DNA of 64,000 bases. It comes from JAEZDR01 sp039811185 (lineage in GTDB: Bacteria > Bacteroidota > Bacteroidia > Chitinophagales > Chitinophagaceae). The stretch spans positions 40,679 to 104,678 of the forward strand of contig JBDHYF010000009.1 of assembly GCA_039811185.1 (NCBI GenBank), read 5' to 3'. Shown here piece after piece: positions 1 through 9,606 of this stretch. The notes under the pieces were generated by a model that was not told the origin of the DNA, searched no databases, and saw only the letters and a program-made list of their open reading frames with translations. Numbering within the stretch: position 1 is the first letter of the stretch; the number at the start of each line of letters is the position of its first letter. A program made the translations under genes and the position numbers.

Positions 1-349
1 TAAGATCGCTTTTACGCTGGGTTCCGTACCCAACAACGACTACCTCGCTTAACGTACCCACCGCCGATGAAAGCGATACGTTTACAGGGCCTTCGCCAAT
101 CGTCTGTTCTGTTGAAGCAAAGCCAACCGAACTAAAAACAAGTGTTGTTGCGCTTGCCGGTGCATTCAAGCTGAATGTTCCGTCAGCAGCAGTCTGGCCG
201 CCGATACTTGTACCTTTCACCATCACGGTAACGCCCGCCAGCGGAAGGCCGGCAGCGTCGGTAACCTTACCGGTAACCACTTTGCTCTGCGCATTTACCA
301 CCAGCGAAAGCGGTAAGAGCAAAAGAAGAAGCAATTGTTTCGGATTCAT
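1..349 (-). CDS. SusC/RagA-type TonB-dependent receptor, N-terminal part (cut by window edge)
   Basis: The 116 visible residues begin with a signal peptide (MNPKQLLLLLLLPLSLVVNA), followed by a carboxypeptidase-regulatory-like beta-sandwich (VTGKVTDAAGLPLAGVTVMV, about 25-100). The SusC hallmark TonB box and plug start (SEVVVVGYGTQRK) come just before the edge. This family forms outer-membrane TonB-driven glycan importers paired with a SusD lipoprotein, which should lie beyond the left edge. It starts 27 nt after the T9SS amylase stop on the same strand, so co-transcription is likely and starch oligosaccharides are the probable cargo (inference). The plug, barrel and substrate-binding parts are outside the window. 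Confidence 0.9.
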   Translation of the reverse strand, partial: MNPKQLLLLLLLPLSLVVNAQSKVVTGKVTDAAGLPLAGVTVMVKGTSIGGQTAADGTFSLNAPASATTLVFSSVGFASTEQTIGEGPVNVSLSSAVGTLSEVVVVGYGTQRKSDL

Positions 350-376
350 ATCTGGTTATTGTTTAAATTTTAAAAG

Positions 377-3300
377 TTATTTCAAGATGATCACCGGCTG
401 CGCCGCATGGAAATTTTTACCCCGAACCGTTACATAATAAGTTCCCGCCAAAAGGCTGCTCACATCTATTTGTAAGCTTTGATTTTGCGGCATTCTCAAG
501 GCATTATACAGTACACGGCCGTTAACATCTGCCACCTGAACGCTCACCCATTCCGTAACCGACGACGGCAATTTTATAAACAAAGCCGGTGTACTTGCAG
601 GATTTGGATAGATTTCAATTTTATCGCCACCCACCGCAGCCAATTTCTTCACAGAAGAGTAGCTGTATTTTCCATCTTTGTCAATCATTTTAATGCGATA
701 ATAAACCCCGTTGGTTGTATTAACAGCCATCTCATTTTTATCACTGAACTGATACGATGTTGATTTGCCATTGTTGGTGGCATTTACACTGCCTGCCACC
801 GAAAAGCTTTTACCGTCGAACGAGCGCTGTGCTTCAAAATGGCTAACGTTTGTTTCATTAACAGTCGTCCATTTCAATTCAACGGACGATGGAGTGCGGT
901 AGGCATCAAACTCAAGCAGATCGAGGGGAAGCGCCTGATTGGCGTCGCGGTCCAGATACACGTAAAACTCACCCGGCTGTAGTGTGAACGACTGGCTGCT
1001 ACCCGTAGCGTTCATCGTTGTGCCGGTTAAATAACTGTACCAGGTTCCGGGCGACTGAAAGCTGACATTGCCCGTTACCGGAACCACATCGAAGTTGCCG
1101 ATTACTACAATGTTTAAGGCGGCACTGCTAACTTTCATCCACTTAAAAGCGCCGTTTAAACTGTAGCTGATGTTGTTAGTAATAAATGCCGGCAGATAAG
1201 GCGAGTGGTTACGCAGCGCCAGCAGTTTTGAGTAAATGTTGTACAAATTGGCCCGCGACGGATCGTTTTTATAGCTCCATAAAACCGGCTTGGGGCTCGT
1301 GCGGCAATCGCTTTGAATGGTGCCGTTTTCGCAAAGGTTGATAGATTTATCGTACGCAAGTTCACCAAACTGCCAAATCATTTTTGGCCCCGGCGCCATT
1401 GTTAGAAAGGCCGCGGACATTTCGAGGCGTTTGATAGCAGTAGAAAAGCTTTTGGTGTTGTAGCCGCCTGAATTATTTCCAAAATTCAACAGGCGATACA
1501 TCATCCGCTCTTCATCGTGGCTTTCTGCATAAGTAATCAGGTGTGGATTGTTCCAACCTCTTGCCGTGGAAACGCCCCAGCTTAAGTCGGAATTGTTTAC
1601 GTAACCCATAGCAGCTTCAGAAAAGTTGTAGTTCATGTTTCCCCACAACAGCATTCCATAATTTGCTAAAACGGTTTCTTCATCATTATTGGCAAAATGT
1701 TCCAATATACAGTACGATCCTGACGATACGTTTTGCATCGTATCATAAATTCTTTTCCAGATGTTGATTCGTGCGTCGTCGTAGGCGCTCCACGCTACCA
1801 CATCCGAGGTTGGCTTTTGTGTAAAACCTTTTGAAAGATCCCACCTGAAACCATCGATGCGATAGTTGGTAAGCCAGTGGTTAATTACGCGGTTTACCAG
1901 ATATTTTGTGGCGTCGGATTCGTGGTTAAAATCGTAACCCACATTAAAAGGATGCCTTGCATCGGGATTATGCCACGGATTGTTGGCAGCAGGTTTATTA
2001 GCAGCGGCATTCCAGTACATCTGAACCGTAGGCGACAATCCGAAGGCGTGGTTTAGGGCAATATCCATTATCACTGCTATTCCATTTGCATGACAAGCAT
2101 CAATGAATTGCTTTAAGGCATTCTCCGTTCCGTACATCTTGTCCGGAGCAAAGTAGAAGTCAGGATTATATCCCCAGCTGTTGTTTCCTTCAAACTCGTT
2201 GAAGGGCATCAGTTCAATCGCGTTTACGCCTAATTTCTTCAGATAGGTAAGTGTATCTCTTAGTGTTTGCCAGTTCTGAGCACTAACAAAATCTCTTACC
2301 AGCAGTTCGTATATAATCAGGTTCTTTTTGTCAGGCCGGTTGTAGCCGGATGTTTGCCAGTTATAAGATGGTTTGGCTGTTTGCAACACACCGACAATAC
2401 CGCTCTGACCGGCGGGATAAGGCTTCAACGACGGATAGTTAGCCGTCGGTATATACTGATCGTTCCAGGGATCCAAAACCTTTTCGCTATAAATATCTGC
2501 CACGCGGATGTTTCCATCGATTAGATATTGAAAGCCGTATTCAATGCCCGGCGTCAGGCCCTTGATGGTGATCCAGTACTTAATGCCGTCGGGAGTACGA
2601 TTCATTTGGTAGGAAGCCGTCTGCGTCCAACCATTAAAATCACCGATAACGGCTGCTCTCGTTTTATTTGGGGCATACAGTACGAGTGTAACAGAGGTAT
2701 CGCCGGGGAGATAGTTCACGCCGTCTCTTACACCTGCCGGCAAGGGCAGAATGGTAACGGGAGTATTTACAAAAAAGTTGGTGGTGTCGAAAGTGGTTCC
2801 ATTTGCATTTGAGGCTTCAAGCACGATTTGGTTATCGCCGCTCACTGCATTTATGGTTGTGGAGATACTGGTGGCTGAAGCAACAGAATCTTTTGGACTT
2901 CCATTAAACAGGATGCGCAATTTGGCTGCTTGGCTCGACACGCCGTTCACAGCTATTGCATCGCCGGCGTTTGCCGTGATGGCTTCCGCTTCGGGAACAT
3001 ATTTTGGCTGCCGGAAAGGCTTATCGAGGCGCGCTTTTAAACCGTCGGCATAAACCGGAATATACATATCGGAGCCGTCGGTGTTGGCCAATTTTTTACT
3101 TCCGTTTCCACTGCGAAAGAGAATGGCAATTTTTACAATATGTTCGGATGGGTTGGTGATACCAAAAAAGGTTCTAAGATTTGAAGGGATGGTATACTTC
3201 CATTTGTTATTGCCCAGATAAGTGGCCTGAGCGTTGGGATAAGGCGTATTAAAATTGCCATTGAGCACATACTTCCAGTTAGATGGCCCGGTGCTTAAGT

Positions 3301-3499
3301 TGGTGATAACGCCGATGTGCACATACACATCTGTGGCAGGGCTATGGTTTTCTAAACCCTTACTGCCTTTTGTGGCATCTGCAATAATCTCAATGTTCGA
3401 GTCGGTTTCCTTGATAAATGCCGGACTCCAGCTAAGCAACTGACCGTTTGCCACGGCAGCAGCAAGAGCCGAAAATACAAATAGTAAAAGTCGTTTCAT
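377..3499 (-). CDS. Secreted multidomain GH13 alpha-amylase with T9SS sorting domain
   Basis: This 1040-residue protein has a signal peptide (1-19), an unrecognised beta-rich N-terminal region (about 20-250), a CBM48-like domain (about 262-350, GDFNGW at 286-291) and a GH13 barrel (about 390-770). GH13 region I is VIMDIALNH (477-485), the nucleophile is Asp554 in FRWD, the acid/base is Glu600 in CILEH, and region IV is ESHDE with Asp662. The last ~80 residues (from IEIYPNPA, 961) are a type A T9SS sorting domain, so the enzyme is probably exported to the surface or medium. The role is probably depolymerising starch for the SusC system. It replaces the lipoprotein SusG of classical Sus loci (inference). 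A palindromic operator lies 28 nt upstream. Confidence 0.9.
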   Translation of the reverse strand: MKRLLLFVFSALAAAVANGQLLSWSPAFIKETDSNIEIIADATKGSKGLENHSPATDVYVHIGVITNLSTGPSNWKYVLNGNFNTPYPNAQATYLGNNKWKYTIPSNLRTFFGITNPSEHIVKIAILFRSGNGSKKLANTDGSDMYIPVYADGLKARLDKPFRQPKYVPEAEAITANAGDAIAVNGVSSQAAKLRILFNGSPKDSVASATSISTTINAVSGDNQIVLEASNANGTTFDTTNFFVNTPVTILPLPAGVRDGVNYLPGDTSVTLVLYAPNKTRAAVIGDFNGWTQTASYQMNRTPDGIKYWITIKGLTPGIEYGFQYLIDGNIRVADIYSEKVLDPWNDQYIPTANYPSLKPYPAGQSGIVGVLQTAKPSYNWQTSGYNRPDKKNLIIYELLVRDFVSAQNWQTLRDTLTYLKKLGVNAIELMPFNEFEGNNSWGYNPDFYFAPDKMYGTENALKQFIDACHANGIAVIMDIALNHAFGLSPTVQMYWNAAANKPAANNPWHNPDARHPFNVGYDFNHESDATKYLVNRVINHWLTNYRIDGFRWDLSKGFTQKPTSDVVAWSAYDDARINIWKRIYDTMQNVSSGSYCILEHFANNDEETVLANYGMLLWGNMNYNFSEAAMGYVNNSDLSWGVSTARGWNNPHLITYAESHDEERMMYRLLNFGNNSGGYNTKSFSTAIKRLEMSAAFLTMAPGPKMIWQFGELAYDKSINLCENGTIQSDCRTSPKPVLWSYKNDPSRANLYNIYSKLLALRNHSPYLPAFITNNISYSLNGAFKWMKVSSAALNIVVIGNFDVVPVTGNVSFQSPGTWYSYLTGTTMNATGSSQSFTLQPGEFYVYLDRDANQALPLDLLEFDAYRTPSSVELKWTTVNETNVSHFEAQRSFDGKSFSVAGSVNATNNGKSTSYQFSDKNEMAVNTTNGVYYRIKMIDKDGKYSYSSVKKLAAVGGDKIEIYPNPASTPALFIKLPSSVTEWVSVQVADVNGRVLYNALRMPQNQSLQIDVSSLLAGTYYVTVRGKNFHAAQPVIILK

Positions 3500-3526
3500 A
3501 CAGCAAGCGATAATTATTTACAAAAA

Positions 3527-3543
3527 TGTGTATTTTTTACACA
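3527..3543. promoter_or_regulatory. Palindromic operator TGTGTA-N5-TACACA upstream of the T9SS amylase
   Basis: A perfect inverted repeat of 6-nt arms around TTTTT sits 28 nt upstream of the amylase start. On the minus strand it overlaps a -7-like TAGTTTG (3542-3548), one base short of TAnnTTTG, with TTTG (3566-3569) 17 nt further up. A bound protein would therefore cover the expected transcription start, which fits repression. The same site recurs at 7550-7566 and 37026-37042. The adjacent Nudix-type regulator is the obvious candidate (inference). Confidence 0.75.
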
Positions 3544-3573
3544 AACTAAAAATTTTTATTCCCGGCAAATGCC

Positions 3574-4305
3574 CTAAAAGTCAATCCCCGTCCATACTTT
3601 CCTCTTTTTCTCATACTTTACAAAATTGAATTTGTATAACTTTCCCGGCCGGTGTGGAACGTCTTTTTCAACTTCTCCGGTATCCACCAAAAAGTCCATT
3701 GCAAAAAACTTCTTCCTGAAATTCCGCCTGTCCAGCTTCACGTTTAGGATAGCTTCATACAAATTTTGCAGCTCACGCAACGAAAACTTATCGGGCAATA
3801 AATTAATCCCCAGTGGATGCTCCTGAACGCGCTTCTGCAGCCACTTATAGCAGTAATCTAAAATTTCTTTATGGTCGAAGGCCATTTCTTTAATAGAATT
3901 TACAGAATGCCAGTGCAACTCATTTTCGAGAATTTTAAGCTGATGAAAATTGATGTTCAGGAGGCTGCAATAAGCCACAGTGGCCACTCTGCCGCCCGGG
4001 TGCCTGTTCGGCTTGCTAAAGGTTTTCACTTCTTCCAGATACACATCGTCCATACCGGTTCTGCGCTTCAGAATACGATAAGCGGCTTCTTCAAATTCCT
4101 CATCTTCATAAACATAATCGCCCAGCAAACTCCACTTGTCTTTGTACTGCAGCATATCACTCCTGATCAGTAAAACTTTCAGCTCATTGTTTTCAAATCC
4201 GAAAATGACGCAGTCGGCCGTTATAGGAAATCCCGGATAAGAGTGTACCAACTCAACCGGGTCTTTAATTAACTGTCTGTTTGTTTTACCTGCAGTTTTC
4301 GCCAT
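3574..4305 (-). CDS. Nudix-domain/winged-helix transcriptional regulator (NrtR/AraR-like)
   Basis: A Nudix fold (about 25-150) precedes a C-terminal winged helix (about 165-235, basic recognition helix LDRRNFRKKF near 191-200), the layout of NrtR regulators and of Bacteroides AraR. The Nudix box (62-84) is degenerate: the expected R-E-U-x-E-E core reads YRILKR, so it should sense a ligand rather than hydrolyse one. It is last in the operon with the sugar transporter and periplasmic GH13 (6 nt gap), immediately ahead of the amylase operator. Role inferred: sugar-responsive control of maltodextrin genes through the shared palindromes. Ligand unknown; members of this family control arabinose and NAD genes elsewhere. 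Confidence 0.85.
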   Translation of the reverse strand: MAKTAGKTNRQLIKDPVELVHSYPGFPITADCVIFGFENNELKVLLIRSDMLQYKDKWSLLGDYVYEDEEFEEAAYRILKRRTGMDDVYLEEVKTFSKPNRHPGGRVATVAYCSLLNINFHQLKILENELHWHSVNSIKEMAFDHKEILDYCYKWLQKRVQEHPLGINLLPDKFSLRELQNLYEAILNVKLDRRNFRKKFFAMDFLVDTGEVEKDVPHRPGKLYKFNFVKYEKKRKVWTGIDF

Positions 4306-4311
4306 AACAAA

Positions 4312-6144
4312 TTATTGAACTTCTATTATCAACATTTCCCAAGGCTGTAGCTCGAGTGGTTCGGGTAGAATATGATTTCTTCCATCGATTACGTTTTTCC
4401 CGTTCTTCCGCCCTTTCAGCATTTCAGCATAAAGCTGCGTATCAACCATCCGCCCGCCGTCGGTCGTATTCATCACACACATAATGGTGTTATCGCCGAT
4501 GTGACGGAAATAAACATATACGCCATTTTCAGGAATGTATTGAGTAAGCTTTCCTTTTTGCAGCACGGCTGAGCGTTTCCTGTACTGGCCAAGTTGCTGC
4601 ACAAAATCGAGATTGTCAGTCTCAAAACTTTCCAGGTTCTGCCGGCTGAAGGCATCTTTTATATCGCCCTTCCATCCGCCCGGAAATCCACGCCTTACGT
4701 TGCCGTCCGGGTTACTCAGTCCCCGCATCAACACTTCGGTTCCATAATACATTTGTGGGATGCCGCGTGTGGTCAGCAACCACCCAAGCGCCATTTTTTG
4801 CTTCAGCGGATTTTCACCAATCACCGAAAAAAACCGACTTAAATCATGATTATCGAGAAACACCACATTGTTGGCAGCGTCTTCGTACACAAAATCTTTG
4901 CTGAGTGTATTATACAACTGGCTCACGCCTTCCGTCCAGCCGAAAGGCTGGGTGAGTGCCGGCTGAATGCCATAAAACAAAGTTTGAAAATCCGTAACGC
5001 CATGAAGATTGGATTTAAAGGGAACAGTAAGCTTGTTTCGCACAAAATACGCCTGATTCAATACGCCATGCACCCAGGTTTCGCCAAACATAGTGAGGGA
5101 AGGATATTCGGTTAAGAGCGCTTTGTTGCAACGGTTCATAAAATCCAAATCGTTGTACACATAGGTATCGATGCGCCATCCATCCACCCCAAATTCTTCC
5201 ACACACCAGATAGCGTGTTGAATGAGGTAATTAGCAACATAAGCATTACTCTGATTTAAGTCGGGCATGTTCTGCGTAAACCATCCGTCGGAAAGAATGT
5301 TTTTCTGAGATTGGGCGGCGTGCGGATCAAACAACACTTGCTCGCGGTAAGAGGTTTTTGTGAACTCGTCCCAATGGTGCAGCCAGTTATTCATTGGCGG
5401 ATCGGTTACTGTAAAATGCATATCGCCCACATGGTTGTAAACCGCATCCTGAATCAGCTTCATGCCTCTTTTATGCAATTCGGCACTAAGTTTTTTATAG
5501 GCAGCAGCACCGCCAAGGCGGGGCTCAACCACATAATGATTGGTGATAGCATACCCATGTTCTGTACGCGAAGGCATGTTGTTTTCAAGCACGGGTGTAA
5601 GCCACAATGCGGTTACTCCAAGCGATTCGATGTAATCGAGATGATTGATAATGCCTTGTAAGTCGCCGCCGTGGCGGTGATAGATTGAATCGCGGTTAAG
5701 GGACTGATCGAGCATACCGGGAAGCACATCGTTTAACGGATTGCCGTTGCTGAAACGGTCCGGCATAATCAAATAAACAAAATCTGATGAGTTTATCCCC
5801 TGAGCAAATGTCTTTCCGTTTCCGGCCCTACGGGCATACAGCGGGAAATTAACCGTTGTTTTGTTGTTGATGAGGATTTTTGCCGTTCCCGGCTTTGCTT
5901 CCGGAGCGATGGTGACATCTACGAAGCTGTACCGTTTGTTTTCAGGACTATGAATTTTTGTAACGGTAATTCCTGGATAAGCAAGGCTGACGGTTTTAAT
6001 GTCGTCTCCCGCTTCGCTGTAAAGCATGAGTTGGATCTTGTTCATCTTCATTCCGGCCCACCAGTTTGTCGGATATACCTGCACCTGCGCCGACAGCGTG
6101 TGTGCGGCAAACAAAATCGCTAAGGCAATAAAAACTTTCTTCAT
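4312..6144 (-). CDS. Periplasmic neopullulanase/cyclomaltodextrinase (SusA-like GH13)
   Basis: 610 residues with a cleavable signal peptide (1-19, ending LSAQ), an N-terminal beta-sandwich typical of Bacteroidota cyclomaltodextrinases (about 20-105), a GH13 barrel and a short C-terminal beta domain. GH13 residues: region I DAVYNH (233-238), nucleophile Asp326 in GWRID, acid/base Glu355 in FGET, and Asp434 in FLDNHD. There is no lipobox or T9SS tail, so it should act in the periplasm on maltodextrins brought in by the SusC system. Its start lies 2 nt after the transporter stop, indicating a shared transcript. Confidence 0.9.
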   Translation of the reverse strand: MKKVFIALAILFAAHTLSAQVQVYPTNWWAGMKMNKIQLMLYSEAGDDIKTVSLAYPGITVTKIHSPENKRYSFVDVTIAPEAKPGTAKILINNKTTVNFPLYARRAGNGKTFAQGINSSDFVYLIMPDRFSNGNPLNDVLPGMLDQSLNRDSIYHRHGGDLQGIINHLDYIESLGVTALWLTPVLENNMPSRTEHGYAITNHYVVEPRLGGAAAYKKLSAELHKRGMKLIQDAVYNHVGDMHFTVTDPPMNNWLHHWDEFTKTSYREQVLFDPHAAQSQKNILSDGWFTQNMPDLNQSNAYVANYLIQHAIWCVEEFGVDGWRIDTYVYNDLDFMNRCNKALLTEYPSLTMFGETWVHGVLNQAYFVRNKLTVPFKSNLHGVTDFQTLFYGIQPALTQPFGWTEGVSQLYNTLSKDFVYEDAANNVVFLDNHDLSRFFSVIGENPLKQKMALGWLLTTRGIPQMYYGTEVLMRGLSNPDGNVRRGFPGGWKGDIKDAFSRQNLESFETDNLDFVQQLGQYRKRSAVLQKGKLTQYIPENGVYVYFRHIGDNTIMCVMNTTDGGRMVDTQLYAEMLKGRKNGKNVIDGRNHILPEPLELQPWEMLIIEVQ

Positions 6145-6146
6145 AA

Positions 6147-7535
6147 TTAAATAGGTCTGTCTTGTAATATTTCTGTCCGGGTTTCATCCGCAGTAAGCGG
6201 CTTCTTCCGGTTTTCTTTTATAAACATGTAACATATCAAAGCCGCTAATATCATCAGATAGCCACCCACCTGTACCGCAAGCAAACGGTCGTTGTTCAAC
6301 AGATTATTCATGATCCATTTAAATCCAAGCGACGCGATGATTTCGGGCAACACAATAAAGAAATTGAAAATGCCCATATAAATACCGATCTTATGATAAG
6401 GAATTACACCACTCAGCATGGCGTACGGCATCGATAAAATACTTGTCCACGCAATGCCTACGGCCGTCATACATACGAAAAGCATGTTTTTATCGGAAAC
6501 AAAGCCTACGCTTATTAAACCGATGCCACCAATGGTTAAGCAGATGGCATGCGTTGTTTTGCGGCCCAGCTTATCGGCTATTGAAGGAAGTATAAAAGCA
6601 AACAAAAAGGTGACTACGTTGTAGAACGCAAGTGTTAAGCCGGCAAAATCCCGTCCGTTTCCAAAAGCCGGATCGGTTTCGCTGGTTGCACCAAAAATGT
6701 TATAGGCAACCGCAACCGAGTAATAAAACCACATTAAAAAAAGACCGGGCCATGTAAAAAACTGCACCAGGGCAATCGTGCGCATTTTCGGAGGCATTTG
6801 GGCGATAGACGAAAAAATTTCCCTTACTCCATGTGCGAACCCTTTTTTGTCGGTATGCTTTTGTTCGTCCAATTCTTTTTGTGATGGCGGATATTCTGTT
6901 GAACTGAACACCGTATATAGCACTGCGGCGAGAAAGAAAAAAGCGCCGATATAAAAAGAATACTTCACGTTGTCGGCAATAATTCCCTTTCCGCCAATGT
7001 TGTCCATGCCGGCCCAGTTACGCATCATCCAGGGCAAAGCAGAGGCGATGCTTCCACCAAGGCCTATCATCAAACTTTGCATAACAAAGCCTTTATTGAT
7101 TTGGCTGTCGGGAAGTTTGTCGGCAACAAACGCGCGGAAAGGCTCCATTGCCACGTTTCCGAAAGTATCGAGCACCCAAAGCAAGCCGGCGGCCATCCAT
7201 AACGCTCCGCTGTGCGGCATGGCAATCAGCGCAATTGAGCTGAGCACGGCACCGATGAAAAAATAAGGTCGTCTTCTACCCCATCGCGGATGCCAGGTTC
7301 TGTCGCTCAGATACCCAACAATGGGCTGAACAATGAGGCCGGTAAGCGGAGCAGCTAAAAACAATAAGGGAATCTGGTCCGGATTGGCGCCGAGCACTTC
7401 GTAAATGGGACCCATATTGGCGCGCTGTAAATCCCACCCAAACTGGATTCCGAAAAAGCCAACACTCATGTTGATAATCTGGCTAACAGACAGGCGCGGT
7501 TTAGCACCGGTTAAAGCAGTGGTAGTCTGGGACAT
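6147..7535 (-). CDS. GPH/SLC45-like major facilitator sugar transporter (maltose/maltodextrin likely)
   Basis: 462 residues with about 12 membrane segments, and the loop WGRRRPYF (85-92) after helix 2 that marks SLC45/GPH-type disaccharide symporters. A soluble loop (about 222-240) separates the two halves. It is the first gene of the operon with the periplasmic GH13 and the Nudix regulator. The operator 7550-7566 lies only 15 nt from its ATG. Probable role: proton- or cation-coupled import of maltose or glucose across the inner membrane after periplasmic hydrolysis. Substrate is inferred from context. Confidence 0.87.
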   Translation of the reverse strand: MSQTTTALTGAKPRLSVSQIINMSVGFFGIQFGWDLQRANMGPIYEVLGANPDQIPLLFLAAPLTGLIVQPIVGYLSDRTWHPRWGRRRPYFFIGAVLSSIALIAMPHSGALWMAAGLLWVLDTFGNVAMEPFRAFVADKLPDSQINKGFVMQSLMIGLGGSIASALPWMMRNWAGMDNIGGKGIIADNVKYSFYIGAFFFLAAVLYTVFSSTEYPPSQKELDEQKHTDKKGFAHGVREIFSSIAQMPPKMRTIALVQFFTWPGLFLMWFYYSVAVAYNIFGATSETDPAFGNGRDFAGLTLAFYNVVTFLFAFILPSIADKLGRKTTHAICLTIGGIGLISVGFVSDKNMLFVCMTAVGIAWTSILSMPYAMLSGVIPYHKIGIYMGIFNFFIVLPEIIASLGFKWIMNNLLNNDRLLAVQVGGYLMILAALICYMFIKENRKKPLTADETRTEILQDRPI

Positions 7536-7549
7536 GGCAATCGTTTAGA

Positions 7550-7566
7550 TGTGTACAGAGTACACA
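7550..7566. promoter_or_regulatory. Palindromic operator TGTGTA-N5-TACACA upstream of the sugar transporter operon
   Basis: Arms are identical to 3527-3543, but the spacer is CAGAG rather than TTTTT, so conservation lies in the arms, as expected of a protein-binding site. It is 15 nt from the transporter ATG. Upstream on the minus strand are TTTG (7599-7602), a 21-nt spacer and TAATTTG (7571-7577, one base short of TAnnTTTG). This puts the operator on the expected transcription start, a repressor position. Confidence 0.78.
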
Positions 7567-7641
7567 TTTGCAAATTAGCTGAATTTTCAGATAATCAACA
7601 AAATCTTTTCGCACCTCAAGCCGCGAAACGAAGCCGTCGTT

Positions 7642-9555
7642 TTACAGCCGCCCGTCAATAATTTCGTCCACAACCGCCGGATCGAGCAAGGCCGTTGTAT
7701 CGCCGATATTTTGCACCTCACCTTCCGCAATTTTGCGAAGAATGCGGCGCATTATTTTCCCGCTCCTTGTTTTCGGCAGGCCTTTCACAAACTGAATTTT
7801 ATCCGGTTTTGCAATGGCGCCGATCATGCGTGTAACGGTTTGTAAAATGTCTTTACGCGTAAGGTTGTCGTCTTCATGCCGACCCGTAAAAATGATGAAG
7901 GCATAAATGCCCTGTCCCTTTATGTCGTGCGGATATCCCACCACTGCACTTTCCACCACGCCGGTATGCATGTTGATGGCGTTTTCCACTTCTGCCGTAC
8001 CTATTCTGTGGCCGCTGACGTTTAGCACATCATCTACGCGGCCAGTGATACGGTAGTTGCCGTTTTCATCGCGGAAGGCGCCATCGCCTGTGAAATAATA
8101 TCCCGGGAAAGTAGAAAAATAGTTCTGCCGGCACCGCTCATGATCGCCATAAGTGGTTCGGATAATGGAGGGCCAGGGCATTTTCATACAAAGGTTTCCG
8201 GTAACGTTATCATCCGTTATTTCTTTGCCTTCATCATCTACGAGAACCGGAAAAACGCCCGGGAGCGGAAGCGTTGCGTAAGACGGCTTTGCAGGTGTTA
8301 CGCCGGCCATGTTCGAAATCATAATGCCGCCGGTTTCTGTTTGCCACCAAGTATCCACAACCGGACACTTTCCTTTCCCCACGTTGTCGTGATACCAGTG
8401 CCAGGCTTCTTCGTTAATCGGCTCGCCAACAGTTCCAAGGGTTTTCAAAGAATTGAGCTTATGGTTTCTGAGATGTCCGAGCCCGAAGCCCATCAGGGAG
8501 CGGATGGCTGTGGGCGCGGTGTATAATACATTCACCTGATATTTATCAACAATGTCCCAAAAGCGCCCGGCATCCGGCCAGGTGGGCACGCCTTCAAACA
8601 TCAGTGTTGTAGCGCCGGCCGCAAGCGGGCCGTAAAGAATATAAGAATGCCCGGTAATCCATCCAATATCGGCTGTGCAAAAATGCAGGTCGCCGGGTTG
8701 GTACTGAAACACGTTTACGAAGCTATAGGCGGTAAACACCATGTAGCCGCCGGTGGTGTGCACTACACCTTTTGGCTTTCCGGTGGAACCCGAAGTATAA
8801 AGGATAAACAAAGGATCCTCTGCTTCCATTTCCTCCGCATCGAAATGATGGAGGCCAAGGGTTTCCACTTTATTAATTTCATCTTCCCACCAAACGTCGC
8901 GTCCTTTTATCATACTTACGGGCGTGCGGGTTCGGGTATGCACAATCACTTTTTTTATTTGTCGGCTTCCAATCAGCGCATCGTCGATCACCGACTTTAG
9001 CGGAATATCTTTTTGTCCGCGATAAGCGCCATCGCAGGTAATAATAAATTCAGCGCCCGCATCATAGATTCTGTCGGAGATGCTTTGCGCAGAAAATCCG
9101 CCAAAAATAACGGAGTGAATGGCGCCGATTCGTGCGCAGGCAAGCACTGCAATAGCAAGTTCGGGAATCATACCCATATAAATACAGACCCTGTCGCCTC
9201 TTTTAACACCATTGTTTTTCAGCACATGCGAAAACTGGCAAACCTTGTCGTGAAGCTGTTTGTAGGTTAATACACGATGATGCTCGGCGGGGTCGTTGGG
9301 TTCCCAAATGATGGCAGGAATATCGCCTGCTTTTGCAAGATGCCGGTCCAGACAGTTTTCTGTAATGTTCAACCGTCCGCCTTTAAACCATTCTACCTTA
9401 GGTTCGGAAAAATTCCATTCAAGAACTCGGTTCCAGCGCTTTCGCCAATGGAAACTCTCCGCCACTTCGCCCCAAAATTTCTCAGGATTTTCCAGGCTTT
9501 CCTTATATGCAGAATGATATTGTTCGAGGGTCTTAATCTGAAAAGAATAACTCAT
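7642..9555 (-). CDS. acs: Acetyl-coenzyme A synthetase (AMP-forming)
   Basis: 637 residues, normal for Acs, collinear with the acyl-adenylate family. The ATP/AMP-binding motif YTSGSTGKPKG is at 253-263. The C-terminal SGKIMRRILRK carries Lys600, equivalent to the lysine acetylated to switch enterobacterial Acs off. Makes acetyl-CoA from acetate, ATP and CoA in the cytoplasm. No partner genes: the helicase upstream ends 51 nt away and the sugar operon downstream has its own promoter. A near-match -7 box (TACTTTAG) lies about 27 nt upstream. Confidence 0.97.
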   Translation of the reverse strand: MSYSFQIKTLEQYHSAYKESLENPEKFWGEVAESFHWRKRWNRVLEWNFSEPKVEWFKGGRLNITENCLDRHLAKAGDIPAIIWEPNDPAEHHRVLTYKQLHDKVCQFSHVLKNNGVKRGDRVCIYMGMIPELAIAVLACARIGAIHSVIFGGFSAQSISDRIYDAGAEFIITCDGAYRGQKDIPLKSVIDDALIGSRQIKKVIVHTRTRTPVSMIKGRDVWWEDEINKVETLGLHHFDAEEMEAEDPLFILYTSGSTGKPKGVVHTTGGYMVFTAYSFVNVFQYQPGDLHFCTADIGWITGHSYILYGPLAAGATTLMFEGVPTWPDAGRFWDIVDKYQVNVLYTAPTAIRSLMGFGLGHLRNHKLNSLKTLGTVGEPINEEAWHWYHDNVGKGKCPVVDTWWQTETGGIMISNMAGVTPAKPSYATLPLPGVFPVLVDDEGKEITDDNVTGNLCMKMPWPSIIRTTYGDHERCRQNYFSTFPGYYFTGDGAFRDENGNYRITGRVDDVLNVSGHRIGTAEVENAINMHTGVVESAVVGYPHDIKGQGIYAFIIFTGRHEDDNLTRKDILQTVTRMIGAIAKPDKIQFVKGLPKTRSGKIMRRILRKIAEGEVQNIGDTTALLDPAVVDEIIDGRL

Positions 9556-9606
9556 ATCCGGCTTTGGTTTAAAGCACTAAAGTAAGTAAAGGCAAGCAGA
9601 ATGTTT

